DNA from: Streptomyces fuscichromogenes
GTDB taxonomy: Bacteria > Actinomycetota > Actinomycetes > Streptomycetales > Streptomycetaceae
Direction: 5' to 3'
Length of the DNA: 64,000 nucleotides
NCBI RefSeq assembly: GCF_014645815.1
Contig: NZ_BMML01000003.1
Coordinates: 310,001-374,000, forward strand
The notes under the pieces are model-generated. The model did no database searches and was not told where the DNA came from. It was given only the letters and a program-made list of their open reading frames with translations. The position numbers were made by a program, and so were the translations under genes. Below, one piece after another: positions 17,434 through 25,344 of the stretch; position 1 is the stretch's first letter, and each line of letters opens with the position of its first letter.

Positions 17434-19362
17434 TCAGTCGGCCAACGGAGCGACGCGGAAGACGTGGGTCAGCAGACGCCATTCCCCTTCGAGGACGCGG
17501 CCGTCGGGCGCCGGTCCGGTCTGTGGGGTGAAGTCGACGATGAGAGGGTCCTTCACTCCGAACACCGTGTCACTGTCAAGGTGGGAACCGTCGGACACGA
17601 ACAACTGCGTGACCAGCCGACGATGGCCAGGGGCGCTGATCATGAAGTGGATGTGCGGTGCACGGTAGTGATGGCGGCCGACCGCGGTGAGCAGCTGTCC
17701 CACGGGACCGTCGCCCGGGATGGGGTAGTGCGAGGGGAGAATCGACCAGAAGGTGAGTCGGCCCTCCGCGTCGGTGCGAAGCCGGGCTCGCAGCACCGGC
17801 TCTTCCTGATCGGGGAGTTGGACGTCGTAGAAGCCCTCCTCGTCGGCCTGCCAGACATCCACGACCGCGTCCTTGAGCGGTTCCCCCGCCGTGTCGGTGA
17901 CGGTCACGTCCACCCACAGCGGAGTGCCGGGCAGGTCGGCGGAGATGTCGCTGCCGTGGGCGGCCTCGGGCGGGCCCTCCACGTAGAAGGGCCCGAGGAC
18001 TGCGGAGGGGGTGGTGTCGGGCGTACGGGAGTTGGTCAGCACGTCCACGGCGCTGGAGATGCCCAACACGTCCGAGAGCAGCACGAACTCCTGCCGGGTC
18101 GGGCTGCTCAGGTGTCCGGTCCGGGTGAGGTAGTCGATCGCGTGGGCCCACTCCGCCTCGGTGACGTCCTGCTCCGCCACGTAGGCGTGCAGGTGTCGTA
18201 CGAGGCCGGTGAGCAGGTCACGCAGACGCGCGTCGGGCGCCTGCGCGAAGCTCGCGACAACCTGCTCGGCGAGCTGCGCCAGCACGGTTTCCGTGGTGGC
18301 CGGGCCCTCGGGCCGCCGCCCGTGCCAGGCGTCGGTCAGCAGTTCCCGGACGCCCTCGGCGGTGACCTCCCGCGGGTTCGGACACGGCGTCGCCGCGGCG
18401 AGTTCGGCAGCGGCCGCCAGGCTGGACGCCGGCATGTCCAGCTCGCGCAGCGAGGTCGGCCCGCCCAGCGAGGCGACCAGGTCGTACACGCCGCTCACGG
18501 CGTCGGGCACGTCCAGCGCCCGGGCGATGCGACGCATCACGTCCGGGGCGGCGGACGCGTTGTACGCCATCACGTGCGGCAGGATCACGGTGTGCGTCTC
18601 GGCGTGCGGCAGGTCGAAGCTGCCCCCCAGGATGTGGCACAGCTTGTGGTGCAGGGCCATGCCCACATCGGCGAGGCACGTCCCCGCCAGCCACGCCGCC
18701 TGCAGCAGGTCGGCGCGGGCCTCCCGGTCGGCCGGATCGGCGGCCAGCCGCGGCAACGCCCGCGCGATCCGTGCCATCGCGTCCAGAGCCTGACGGTCGG
18801 TGGCCGGGTTCGCATCCGCGGAGTACAGGGCCTCCACCGCGTGTGCCATGGCGTTCACACCACTGGTGACCGACATGGGCAGAGGCAGCGAGAGCGTGAG
18901 GTCGACGTCGTACACGACGGTCTCCGGCAGGATCGCGGCCGAGGACTGGGTGACCTTGCGTCCGTCGCGCGTCTCGCCGAGGACCGGGGTGACCTCGGAA
19001 CCGGCGTACGTGGTCGGCACGACGACCTGAGGCAGATCGGTGCGCAGGGCAATTGCCTTCGACAGGCCTGTCGTGGACCCACCGCCGACCGACACCAGGC
19101 AGTCGGCGCCGGCCTCGCGCAGCATGGCGACAGCCTGTTCCGTCACCTCCACCGGTGTGTGCATGACCGCGCCACGGAACTCAGCGACCACCAGGTCGCC
19201 GAGTGTGTCCCGGACCCGTGCGGCCGCCTCTCCGAGGCCGCTGCCGGACAACAACAGCACCCGCTCACCGCCCAGCCGCCGGACTTCCTCGGCAAGCCGG
19301 CCGACGGTACCGGAGCCGAAGACCACTCGTACCGGATGGGATGTGTGAACGAACGTGCGCAT
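17434..19362 (-). CDS. Maleylacetate reductase fused to hydroxyquinol 1,2-dioxygenase
   Basis: 642 residues carrying two enzymes. Residues 1 to about 355 are an iron-alcohol-dehydrogenase-fold maleylacetate reductase (VSVGGGSTTGLSKAIA, VPTTYAGSEVTP, HHKLCHILGG). Residues about 365-642 are an intradiol dioxygenase with its N-terminal helical dimerisation region. Its Fe(III) ligands by alignment are Tyr512 (EEGFY), Tyr546 (LPSHY), His570 and His572 (APHIHF). The dioxygenase opens hydroxyquinol to maleylacetate, and the reductase makes 3-oxoadipate, so the fusion covers two consecutive steps of resorcinol-type degradation. ATG 19362 follows GGAGG. No hydroxyquinol-forming monooxygenase is nearby. 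Confidence 0.9.
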   Translation of the reverse strand: MRTFVHTSHPVRVVFGSGTVGRLAEEVRRLGGERVLLLSGSGLGEAAARVRDTLGDLVVAEFRGAVMHTPVEVTEQAVAMLREAGADCLVSVGGGSTTGLSKAIALRTDLPQVVVPTTYAGSEVTPVLGETRDGRKVTQSSAAILPETVVYDVDLTLSLPLPMSVTSGVNAMAHAVEALYSADANPATDRQALDAMARIARALPRLAADPADREARADLLQAAWLAGTCLADVGMALHHKLCHILGGSFDLPHAETHTVILPHVMAYNASAAPDVMRRIARALDVPDAVSGVYDLVASLGGPTSLRELDMPASSLAAAAELAAATPCPNPREVTAEGVRELLTDAWHGRRPEGPATTETVLAQLAEQVVASFAQAPDARLRDLLTGLVRHLHAYVAEQDVTEAEWAHAIDYLTRTGHLSSPTRQEFVLLSDVLGISSAVDVLTNSRTPDTTPSAVLGPFYVEGPPEAAHGSDISADLPGTPLWVDVTVTDTAGEPLKDAVVDVWQADEEGFYDVQLPDQEEPVLRARLRTDAEGRLTFWSILPSHYPIPGDGPVGQLLTAVGRHHYRAPHIHFMISAPGHRRLVTQLFVSDGSHLDSDTVFGVKDPLIVDFTPQTGPAPDGRVLEGEWRLLTHVFRVAPLAD

Positions 19363-19627
19363 GTGGCGTCGCCTCCGCGTCGAGTCGGGATGCAGGGTGG
19401 TTGGTCTCCAGCTTGCGGGGCGGGCATGAGTCAATTCCTGCACAGCCGACGCGTGTTCCGGCACGAACGACGCATCAGCGCCGTGATGTCGCTGGTCACC
19501 TCAGCTGAGCCCGTCGGCACTGTCCGGACCTGGCCGGCGTCCTTGCCGTGGGAGGCGGACCGGGCTGTCCGCCACGCCATGACGCAGGGCGGACAGCCGG
19601 GGCTTCACGCGGAACGGCCGCGCCGCT

Positions 19628-19774
19628 TCACCAGTCCGGCCAGATGATGATGAACATCGCACCTCCCGGATTCCCATAGACGGAATCGCACTCGCCCTGC
19701 GATCTCAGCAGAGTGCGCGAATGCCCGTCCAACACCAGGGCCCGAAGGGGAAGCGACGCTGCACTTTCACGCAC
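19628..19774 (-). CDS. Possible small protein (48 aa) ending in MFIIIWPDW
   Basis: A short frame in an otherwise empty 500-base gap. It reads as a plausible protein end (LPLRALVLDGHSRTLLRS, then GNPGGAMFIIIWPDW and TGA). GTG 19774 is the best start. The frame stays open further upstream with protein-like residues but includes a TTA codon. Third-position G/C is about 70 percent, lower than in neighbouring genes. I recognise no family, and it may be the tail of a decayed gene. Confidence 0.3.
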   Translation of the reverse strand: MRESAASLPLRALVLDGHSRTLLRSQGECDSVYGNPGGAMFIIIWPDW

Positions 19775-19862
19775 GGCAGACGTGAACCACTCCCGTACAG
19801 GGGGTAGTTCGACTAAGGGGTGTCTCCTTGGAGTCCGAAGCCCGATCGCCGTTGCCGGAAGG

Positions 19863-20426
19863 TCATATGCGGCGCGGTACGGCTCCGTCCTGCCGGCGGT
19901 AGAGGTCGCGCAGCAGGGAGATCTCGGCGCCGTGATGGATCAGCTCCCTGTTGATGTGCAGGACCCGGTTCTCCATGGGAAACCGTTCGGGACCCCTCGC
20001 GGGCGGGTTCTCCAAGTCGGTGTCCGAGAGCGCACGGACCCCCGCGTTCCATCTCCCGTACATCTCATCGAGCTGTTTCAGCGCCTCGTCGGCGGTCCCC
20101 GCGTAGGCGAATGTCTCGGAGTCGACCTCCTGGCCGCCGAAGTACCATCCGACCCGATAGCCCAGGCACGAGACGATGATGTGCGCCAGCCGCCAGGCAA
20201 TCGTGGTCACCGGCGCCGGCACCGGGGCAGGGAACGCGGAGTCCATCGTCCACTGCCCCGAACCTTCCGATGCCGGTGCGGCCGACGTGCCACGTGGGCG
20301 GATGCTCCAGCAGTCGCGCACCGGCTCCCAGAAGTACTCCTCATCGGCAAGACCGTCCAGCCGCGGCCGGAGGTTCTTGTGCCAGTGCCAGTCCAACTGC
20401 TCCGCGAGCCGCTCGCTTCTTGTCAT
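19863..20426 (-). CDS. DinB-superfamily protein
   Basis: 187 residues that look like a DinB/YfiT four-helix-bundle protein. A conserved N-terminal region (LAEQLDWHWHKNLRPRLDGL) leads to a metal-ligand-type histidine in WRLAHII and a late HHGAEISLLRDLY. In actinomycetes such proteins are often mycothiol-dependent transferases or are uncharacterised. The protein is cytoplasmic. It stands alone on the minus strand, and I see no partner gene that fixes its role. Confidence 0.75.
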   Translation of the reverse strand: MTRSERLAEQLDWHWHKNLRPRLDGLADEEYFWEPVRDCWSIRPRGTSAAPASEGSGQWTMDSAFPAPVPAPVTTIAWRLAHIIVSCLGYRVGWYFGGQEVDSETFAYAGTADEALKQLDEMYGRWNAGVRALSDTDLENPPARGPERFPMENRVLHINRELIHHGAEISLLRDLYRRQDGAVPRRI

Positions 20427-20673
20427 TTGGGCACACTACATACAGCAGAGACCTGGCTCTGCCCATCGGGCCGCGCCTGATGACCGTATCCCGGCGCCGG
20501 GTCGAAACGGCCGCCCGCCCCGCCGTCCGCGACCCGGTCCCCGGCCGACATGCCTCCGCCGCGGAGAGCGCCCGTGTCGTGTTCCGGGGGCATCCGCGGC
20601 GGCGGTGCGAACGGCGGTCCGTATCGGGGCCGTTCGCGTGCTGCTCGTCAACGCTCGGTCGTGAGACCCATAC

Positions 20674-21696
20674 TCACTTGGTGGCGTAGACGGCCGTGTA
20701 GCCGCCGATGAGCTGACGGGCCTCCACCTTGGCGAAGCCGGCGGCCCGGAGCCACTGGGTGGCGTCCGCGACCGTGTACTCGGATCCGCCCTCGGTGTCG
20801 ATGAGCATGTTGAGCGACAGCATCAGGCCGTAGGTGTTGTGGCGGCGTTCGTCGTCGATCATGGCGTCGTAGACGATGAGGGTGCCGCCCTCGGGCAGCG
20901 CGTCGTAGGCCTTCCTGAGCAGGAACTGGCGCTGTTCCAGGTTCCAGTCGTGGAGGATCTGCCCCATGACGTAGACGTCGGCCTCGGGCAGCGGGTCGGA
21001 GAAGAAGTCCCCGCCGTGGAAGGAGAGGCGGTCGGTCAGGCCGTGGGCGGCGACGAACTCCTCGAACACCGGGGCCACGGGGGGCAGTTCGAAGACAGCG
21101 CCGGTGATGTCCGGGTTGGAGTGCAGGACGGCGGCCGGTACGGCGCCGAGGGCTCCGCCGAGGTCGATGACGTGGCGACGGCCGGTCCAGTCGAAGTCGG
21201 CGGCGAGAGCGGCGGCGAGGGGAGTGCTGACGCCGTTCATGCCGTTGAGGAAGTTGCGCCAGGCGGCCGGGTCCTGGCTGAGCGTGGCGAAGAACGGGGC
21301 GCCGCTGTGCGCGACCTCGTTCTGCAGGGTGCCGGTCTGCAGCGCGTTGGTGAGGTTGTTCCAGAAGCCGAACAGGCGGGTGTTGGCCATTTCGAGGATG
21401 CCGCCCACGTACGACGGCTTGGCCCGGTCCAGGAACAGGTCCGCGGCGGGGGTGTTGCGGTAGATGCCGTTCTCGTCGCGGGTGAGCACGTTGAGTGACA
21501 CCAGGGCGTCGAGGAAGTCCGTGGAGGACCTGGGGTGCAGGCCCACCTCGGAGGCGAGGGCCGCGCGGTCGCGGCCGCCGTCGGCCAGCGCGGTGAAGAT
21601 GCCCAACTCCACTGCGCTCAGCAGGGTTTTGGAGGCCATGAAGCCCAGGCCGATCTGCAGAAGCGGCTCAGGGGTGATCGGGTCGTTGACCGACAT
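20674..21696 (-). CDS. SAM-dependent O-methyltransferase (acetylserotonin-OMT/plant-type family)
   Basis: 340 residues. An N-terminal winged-helix dimerisation domain (residues about 10-100; LLSAVELGIFTALADGG) leads to a Rossmann methyltransferase with the SAM loop VIDLGGALGAVP at about residues 172-183 and the catalytic-loop GQILHDWN motif with His. These enzymes methylate hydroxyls of small aromatic or polyketide molecules. It is on the same strand as, and downstream of, the SDR and TetR genes, so the three may act together on one small molecule. ATG 21696 follows GGAGAG. Confidence 0.87.
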   Translation of the reverse strand: MSVNDPITPEPLLQIGLGFMASKTLLSAVELGIFTALADGGRDRAALASEVGLHPRSSTDFLDALVSLNVLTRDENGIYRNTPAADLFLDRAKPSYVGGILEMANTRLFGFWNNLTNALQTGTLQNEVAHSGAPFFATLSQDPAAWRNFLNGMNGVSTPLAAALAADFDWTGRRHVIDLGGALGAVPAAVLHSNPDITGAVFELPPVAPVFEEFVAAHGLTDRLSFHGGDFFSDPLPEADVYVMGQILHDWNLEQRQFLLRKAYDALPEGGTLIVYDAMIDDERRHNTYGLMLSLNMLIDTEGGSEYTVADATQWLRAAGFAKVEARQLIGGYTAVYATK

Positions 21697-21723
21697 TTCT
21701 CTCTCCGTTTGGTCTTGGAGGTT

Positions 21724-21738
21724 GAATGGTAAACATTC
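21724..21738. promoter_or_regulatory. GAATG-N5-CATTC dyad upstream of the methyltransferase gene
   Basis: A short inverted repeat in an AT-rich patch 28 bases before the methyltransferase start. A partly similar AT-rich patch sharing TTGAATG lies just upstream of the SDR start (22757 onward). This could be a shared binding site, but the match is short. Confidence 0.25.
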
Positions 21739-21951
21739 TTGAGGCCGTGACCGGCCCTGGAGCGGTCACGCGGTGTGACATGAAAGGGATGGGCGGGGGG
21801 AGAGGGGACCCCTGACCACGCAAGTTGCCCCATCGGGCACAGTCCTGCGGTCTGGGGCGGTATGGGGCTGTCTCGTCATGACGCGCGGTGGCGTCGGCCG
21901 TCTCGTGCCCGGGGTGCCGGCGCGCGGCGCGACGGGTGTCTGGTGCGGAGC

Positions 21952-22746
21952 TCAGAGCGTCTTGGTCTGGCCGCCGTCGATGAGGGTCTCCGTCCCGGTG
22001 ATGTTCGCGGCGAGCGGGGAGACGAGGAACAGAGCGAGGTCGGCGACCTCGTGCGCCTCGCTGACGCGTCCGGACGTGATGCCCATGCTCTGCGGCACGA
22101 CGACGTCCAGCGCTTCCTGTGCGGTGGTCCCGGCGGCGGAGGCGGTGGCGTCGGCGAAACCGCCCGGCGCGGTCCAGAACGGCGTGCGGACCGGGCCCGG
22201 AGCGATGGCGTTGACGCGCACGCCCTGAGGGGCGAACTCCTCCGACAGGGACTTGTTGAGGTTGGTCAGTGCGGCCTTGGCCGCCGAGTAGTCGACCACC
22301 ATCGGGAAAGGCAGCCGGGCGTTGATCGAGCTGATGTTCACGATGGCCGCGTCGCCCGATGCGATCAGATGGGGGAGGGCGGCGCGGCTGGCGCGGACGG
22401 CGCTGAAGAAGGTCAGGTCGAAGATCCGCTGCCAGTCGGCGTCGTCGACCTTCAGGAACGACTCGCGGGGTTCGGCGGCGCCGACGTTGTTGACCAGGAT
22501 GTCCAGGCGCTGGTGGCGCTCCACGGCCCGTTGGATCAGGGTCTCCGCGCCCTCTGTGGTGGACAGGTCGACCGGCACGATCGTGATGTCGTGGGCGGCC
22601 GCGAGAGCGTCCAGCTCGGGAGTGGAGGAGCGGCTGCCGGCCACGACCTTGACGCCCTCGTGGGCCAGCTTCTCGACCACGGCCAGGCCGATGCCCTTGC
22701 TGGCTCCGGTGACGACGGCGACCTTGTCCTTGAGGTGCAGCTCCAT
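21952..22746 (-). CDS. Short-chain dehydrogenase/reductase
   Basis: 264 residues with an intact classical SDR active site: cofactor loop TGASKGIG (residues 13-20), NNVG, Ser140, Tyr153 and Lys157 (YSAAK), and a C-terminal TETLIDGG. It is an NAD(P)H-dependent oxidoreductase of unknown substrate. It is clearly a paralogue of the SDR at 12586-13374, which lacks the lysine. AAAGGGA precedes ATG 22746. It lies between the TetR gene (90 bases upstream) and the methyltransferase gene, and TetR control is likely. Confidence 0.87.
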   Translation of the reverse strand: MELHLKDKVAVVTGASKGIGLAVVEKLAHEGVKVVAGSRSSTPELDALAAAHDITIVPVDLSTTEGAETLIQRAVERHQRLDILVNNVGAAEPRESFLKVDDADWQRIFDLTFFSAVRASRAALPHLIASGDAAIVNISSINARLPFPMVVDYSAAKAALTNLNKSLSEEFAPQGVRVNAIAPGPVRTPFWTAPGGFADATASAAGTTAQEALDVVVPQSMGITSGRVSEAHEVADLALFLVSPLAANITGTETLIDGGQTKTL

Positions 22747-22835
22747 GACGATCCCTTTCTTGAATGATTAATACATAACTGGGGCAGGGTGTCCCTGCCA
22801 GGTGGATCCGGCGGATGCGGGAGTCCCTGTGGCTG

Positions 22836-23411
22836 TCAGTCCAGTGCGTGCATCGCGGTGGACAGGGCGTCCTCCGCGAACTCCCTCCCCGTGCGTGCCT
22901 GGCCGACGACGCGGATGCCCTGGATGACCGTGGTGAGGAAACGGGCCAGCTTCCTCGGATCCTTGTCCGAGGAGATCTCGCCACGCATCTGCGCCCGCTC
23001 CAGGGCGTCGGCGAGGAGGGATTCGACCTGCCGTACGGCGGTGTTGACGCGCTCCGTCGCCGACGGCTGCCCGCCGCACTGTGTGGAGGTGTTGACCACG
23101 AGGCAGCCGCGCGCGGGGTCGGTCAGGTCCGCCTCGATCAGGGAGGTGAGCACCTTGCGGACGGCGGGCCGGATCCCGGCCCCTCCGCCGAGGGTCTTCT
23201 CCAGGTCGCCGCCCTGGAGGTGGATGTAGCGGTCCAGGGAGCGCAGGTAGAGCTGTTCCTTCGAACCGAAGGCCGCGTAGAAGCTTCCGCTGCCGATGGA
23301 CAACTCCTGCAGCAGGTCCTGCAGGGATGTCCCGGCGTAGCCGCGGCGCCAGAACAGATCCATGGCGCGATCCACCGCCTGGTCGATGTCGAACTCCCTG
23401 ATCCGAACCAT
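22836..23411 (-). CDS. TetR/AcrR-family transcriptional regulator
   Basis: 191 residues. The N-terminal helix-turn-helix is typical (DIDQAVDRAMDLFWRRGYAG, then SIGSGSFYAAFGSKEQLY). The C-terminal ligand domain has the AefR/YxaF-like CLVVNTSTQ segment. There is no Shine-Dalgarno before ATG 23411. A TTGACT-N16-TACTCT promoter places the transcript start at or next to the ATG, so the mRNA is probably leaderless. A perfect dyad covers the -35, as expected for autorepression. The SDR and methyltransferase genes downstream are the likely targets. Confidence 0.88.
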   Translation of the reverse strand: MVRIREFDIDQAVDRAMDLFWRRGYAGTSLQDLLQELSIGSGSFYAAFGSKEQLYLRSLDRYIHLQGGDLEKTLGGGAGIRPAVRKVLTSLIEADLTDPARGCLVVNTSTQCGGQPSATERVNTAVRQVESLLADALERAQMRGEISSDKDPRKLARFLTTVIQGIRVVGQARTGREFAEDALSTAMHALD

Positions 23412-23417
23412 GACGTA

Positions 23418-23452
23418 AGAGTAGCGCGCTTTGTGGAATAGTCAATCCACAA
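23418..23452 (-). promoter_or_regulatory. Promoter and palindromic operator of the TetR-family gene
   Basis: On the minus strand a -35 TTGACT (23440-23445) and -10 TACTCT (23418-23423) are separated by 16 bases. The perfect dyad TTGTGGA-N8-TCCACAA (23431-23452) covers the -35. The -10 ends 6 bases before the ATG at 23411, so a leaderless message is expected. Confidence 0.6.
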
Positions 23453-23574
23453 TGATGGGCGTCCCCCTCAGGACGGTATCTGTGCAGGTGGAAACCCATG
23501 TGCCGCGCGTACGGGCGGTGCCTTCGCCAGGGTCCGTGAGTTGGTGATCGGTGTTGCTCGGCGATGCCGAGGCG

Positions 23575-23620
23575 ACTACGCGATTGCGTGGGGCGCTCGG
23601 GCAGGCGTTCTCCTAACGTC
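23575..23620 (+). promoter_or_regulatory. Candidate promoter element, copy 2 (resembles 12493-12540)
   Basis: ACTACGCGATTGCGTGG starts at 23575. TAACGT follows at 23614-23619, 39 bases from the element start, against 40 bases in the copy at 12493. The intervening text is also similar. The element lies just upstream of a short peptide frame. A common regulator is possible. Confidence 0.3.
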
Positions 23621-23650
23621 GATTCTGTACGCAGGAATGGAGCACACCCC

Positions 23651-23740
23651 ATGACCGATCCAGCCGTCCCGGGCACGGCCAGTGAACCTTCATGGCCGTC
23701 GCTGGACACGCCCGGATACCCGTACCAGGCGCTTCGATGA
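23651..23740 (+). CDS. Possible 29-residue peptide
   Basis: ATG 23651 follows a GGAATGGAG stretch and lies 31 bases after the TAACGT hexamer. The peptide is Pro/Ser-rich (it ends LDTPGYPYQALR) and matches nothing I know. It could be a leader peptide or the leftover N-terminus of a deleted gene whose promoter survived. Confidence that it is translated is low. Confidence 0.2.
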   Translation: MTDPAVPGTASEPSWPSLDTPGYPYQALR

Positions 23741-24167
23741 ACCAGGAAACGAGTGTCCTGGAGTTCGTGAGAACCCAGGAACCTTCCCAGCGCGTCCGCG
23801 AAGGGGAAATCCGCTTCTCCGTCCGCGGGGCGTTCTGCGTGGCTGCCTCGTCGGCTCGGCGCGGTCGCGAAAGGCCGCCGTGTTCGTCTCCGGCGGTGTC
23901 GAGGAAGCGAAGTCTTCCGGAGCGGGGTTCCGCCCTCGTCGGGTGAGTGCGCTCCGGCCGGTGTCCGCCCGATGCGGCGCCGACTGCCGCAGTGCCCGGC
24001 TCGACACCGTCGTCGGCGTGCGCGGACGGGCAGTTCTGGAATGCGAGGGCGACGCTCCTGGAGAGCCGGGTCGGCCTCACCGCGTTCGCGGACCTTCCTG
24101 AGTGACATGGGGAGAAGGTCCGGCCGACCAACCCTCGAGACCACGTCGCGCCGATCCTGGAGGACCT

Positions 24168-24815
24168 GTGTTGACCCACAAGGAGAAGACTCCTGCCGCG
24201 ATATCGATCGTCGTCCGGGCGGCCGATCCGATGTCCTTGCAGGGTGTCGAACTCCTCCTGCGCCGGTCGGAGGGGACGGTGCTGCTGCCGGCCGACCAGG
24301 CGGCGCGCGCGGACGTCGTCCTGATCCTGGCCGACGAGGTGACGGAGGAGACCATGTCCTGGATGGAGGAGGCGTCCGGGGCCTCGGCCGATCCGGAGAC
24401 GCGTATCGTCCTGGTCGCCGACCGGATCAGCAGACCGCGACTGGCCCAGGCTGTCCGGTACGGCCTCGTCAGTGTGCTGCCCCGGGCGCGGACGGGGTTC
24501 ACGGAGATTCTCCAGGCCGTGCTGAACAGCCGGGCGGGTCGAGCACAGATGCCGGGGGAACTGCTCAGATCCCTGATCGAGGAGTGCGCCCTGCTGCGCG
24601 AACCGACGGGCTCGAATCCGCCAGTGGATTTCGAGGGCCGGGAGGTCGAGGTTCTGAGGCTGTTGGCCGAGGGCCTGGACACGACCGAGGTCGCGGCCAG
24701 GCTCAACTACTCCGAGCGCACCATCAAGAACATCATCTTCACCGTCACGCGACGGCTCAATCTGCGCAATCGCACGCACGCGGTGGCCTTCGCGATGCGC
24801 ATGGGCGCCCTGTGA
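24168..24815 (+). CDS. LuxR-family (NarL-type) transcriptional regulator, receiver-like N-terminus
   Basis: About 215 residues. The C-terminus (residues about 150-212) is a LuxR/NarL helix-turn-helix: EVEVLRLLAEGLDTTEVAARL, then YSERTIKNIIFTVTRRLNL. The N-terminal about 120 residues have the size and alternating pattern of a receiver domain, but the usual acidic pocket and phospho-acceptor are not convincing, so it may work without phosphorylation. TGGAGG at 24158-24163 serves GTG 24168 or the adjacent TTG 24171. No histidine kinase is next to it. Such orphan regulators are common in Streptomyces. Confidence 0.8.
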   Translation: MLTHKEKTPAAISIVVRAADPMSLQGVELLLRRSEGTVLLPADQAARADVVLILADEVTEETMSWMEEASGASADPETRIVLVADRISRPRLAQAVRYGLVSVLPRARTGFTEILQAVLNSRAGRAQMPGELLRSLIEECALLREPTGSNPPVDFEGREVEVLRLLAEGLDTTEVAARLNYSERTIKNIIFTVTRRLNLRNRTHAVAFAMRMGAL

Positions 24816-25131
24816 CCCGACGCGGTCCGCGTCTCGTTTCCTGAAGAGGGCATCTCCCTCTCGGTTGCGAGCGTGAGGTGGGGCGTACGCGCGAAGTCAC
24901 CGCCGGGGTCGGGAAGTTCCGCGCGGACGCCGGAGCCGAGGGGCATCGCTGCTACGGCTGGGCCGACATCGGCATTCCCGGGCTGGGGCACCCCGCCCCT
25001 GAAGGGTGGCCTCGGGGGCGACGCCTCCGGTCCGAACCGTGCCCGCGCGCGGCCGCTTTCGGTGTCAGATCCTCCGCGACTGCCGGCGCACGGGCGACGG
25101 CCTCCTCCGCGGGCACGAATGGGTCGGATCC
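24816..25131. other. Intergenic region before the catabolic island
   Basis: More than 300 bases with no supportable gene on either strand. The promoter and operator of the island's first operon follow directly. Confidence 0.35.
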
Positions 25132-25170
25132 TTGCCCGCTTCAGTAGGAATGATTATAGTGATTATGGCT
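25132..25170 (+). promoter_or_regulatory. Promoter and operator copy A of the peptidase operon
   Basis: TTGCCC (25132-25137), 17 bases, then TATAGT (25155-25160) form a good housekeeping-type promoter. The -10 is embedded in a 9-bp direct repeat, TGATTATAG TGATTATGG (25151-25168), in an AT-rich island that stands out from its GC-rich surroundings. The same TTATAGTnnAT core is found near 33.03 kb and 36.63 kb. It is a probable site for the GntR-family regulator at 35781-36530. Confidence 0.55.
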
Positions 25171-25344
25171 TCGGGCGGAGGCCGGTCTCAGGTCGGTTCG
25201 TCCGCCGGCCGGCTCTGCGGGCGCCTGAACAGCGGTGCCGCTCCTGGCCCACCGCCGCGCGTCGGCTCGGGCCGGCAGGAGGCCGTTCTCGTCCACGTCC
25301 GCGGGCGGGGTGAGCACTGGCAGGAAACCGAGAAGGAGCAGTTG

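Larger units (their letters stand above)
23453..24167. other. Low-information region between the TetR and LuxR-type genes
   Basis: About 700 bases with no gene I can recognise. It contains a 29-residue peptide frame at 23651-23740 preceded by a promoter-like element. An ATG-TGA overlap leads into a further frame (23737-23946) that does not look like a real protein. Confidence 0.4.

Noticed and set aside
17464..19647. A 727-residue plus-strand open frame opposite the maleylacetate reductase / dioxygenase gene
   Set aside because: Low-complexity Arg/Gly/Val-rich translation with no motif. The minus strand encodes two recognisable enzymes.
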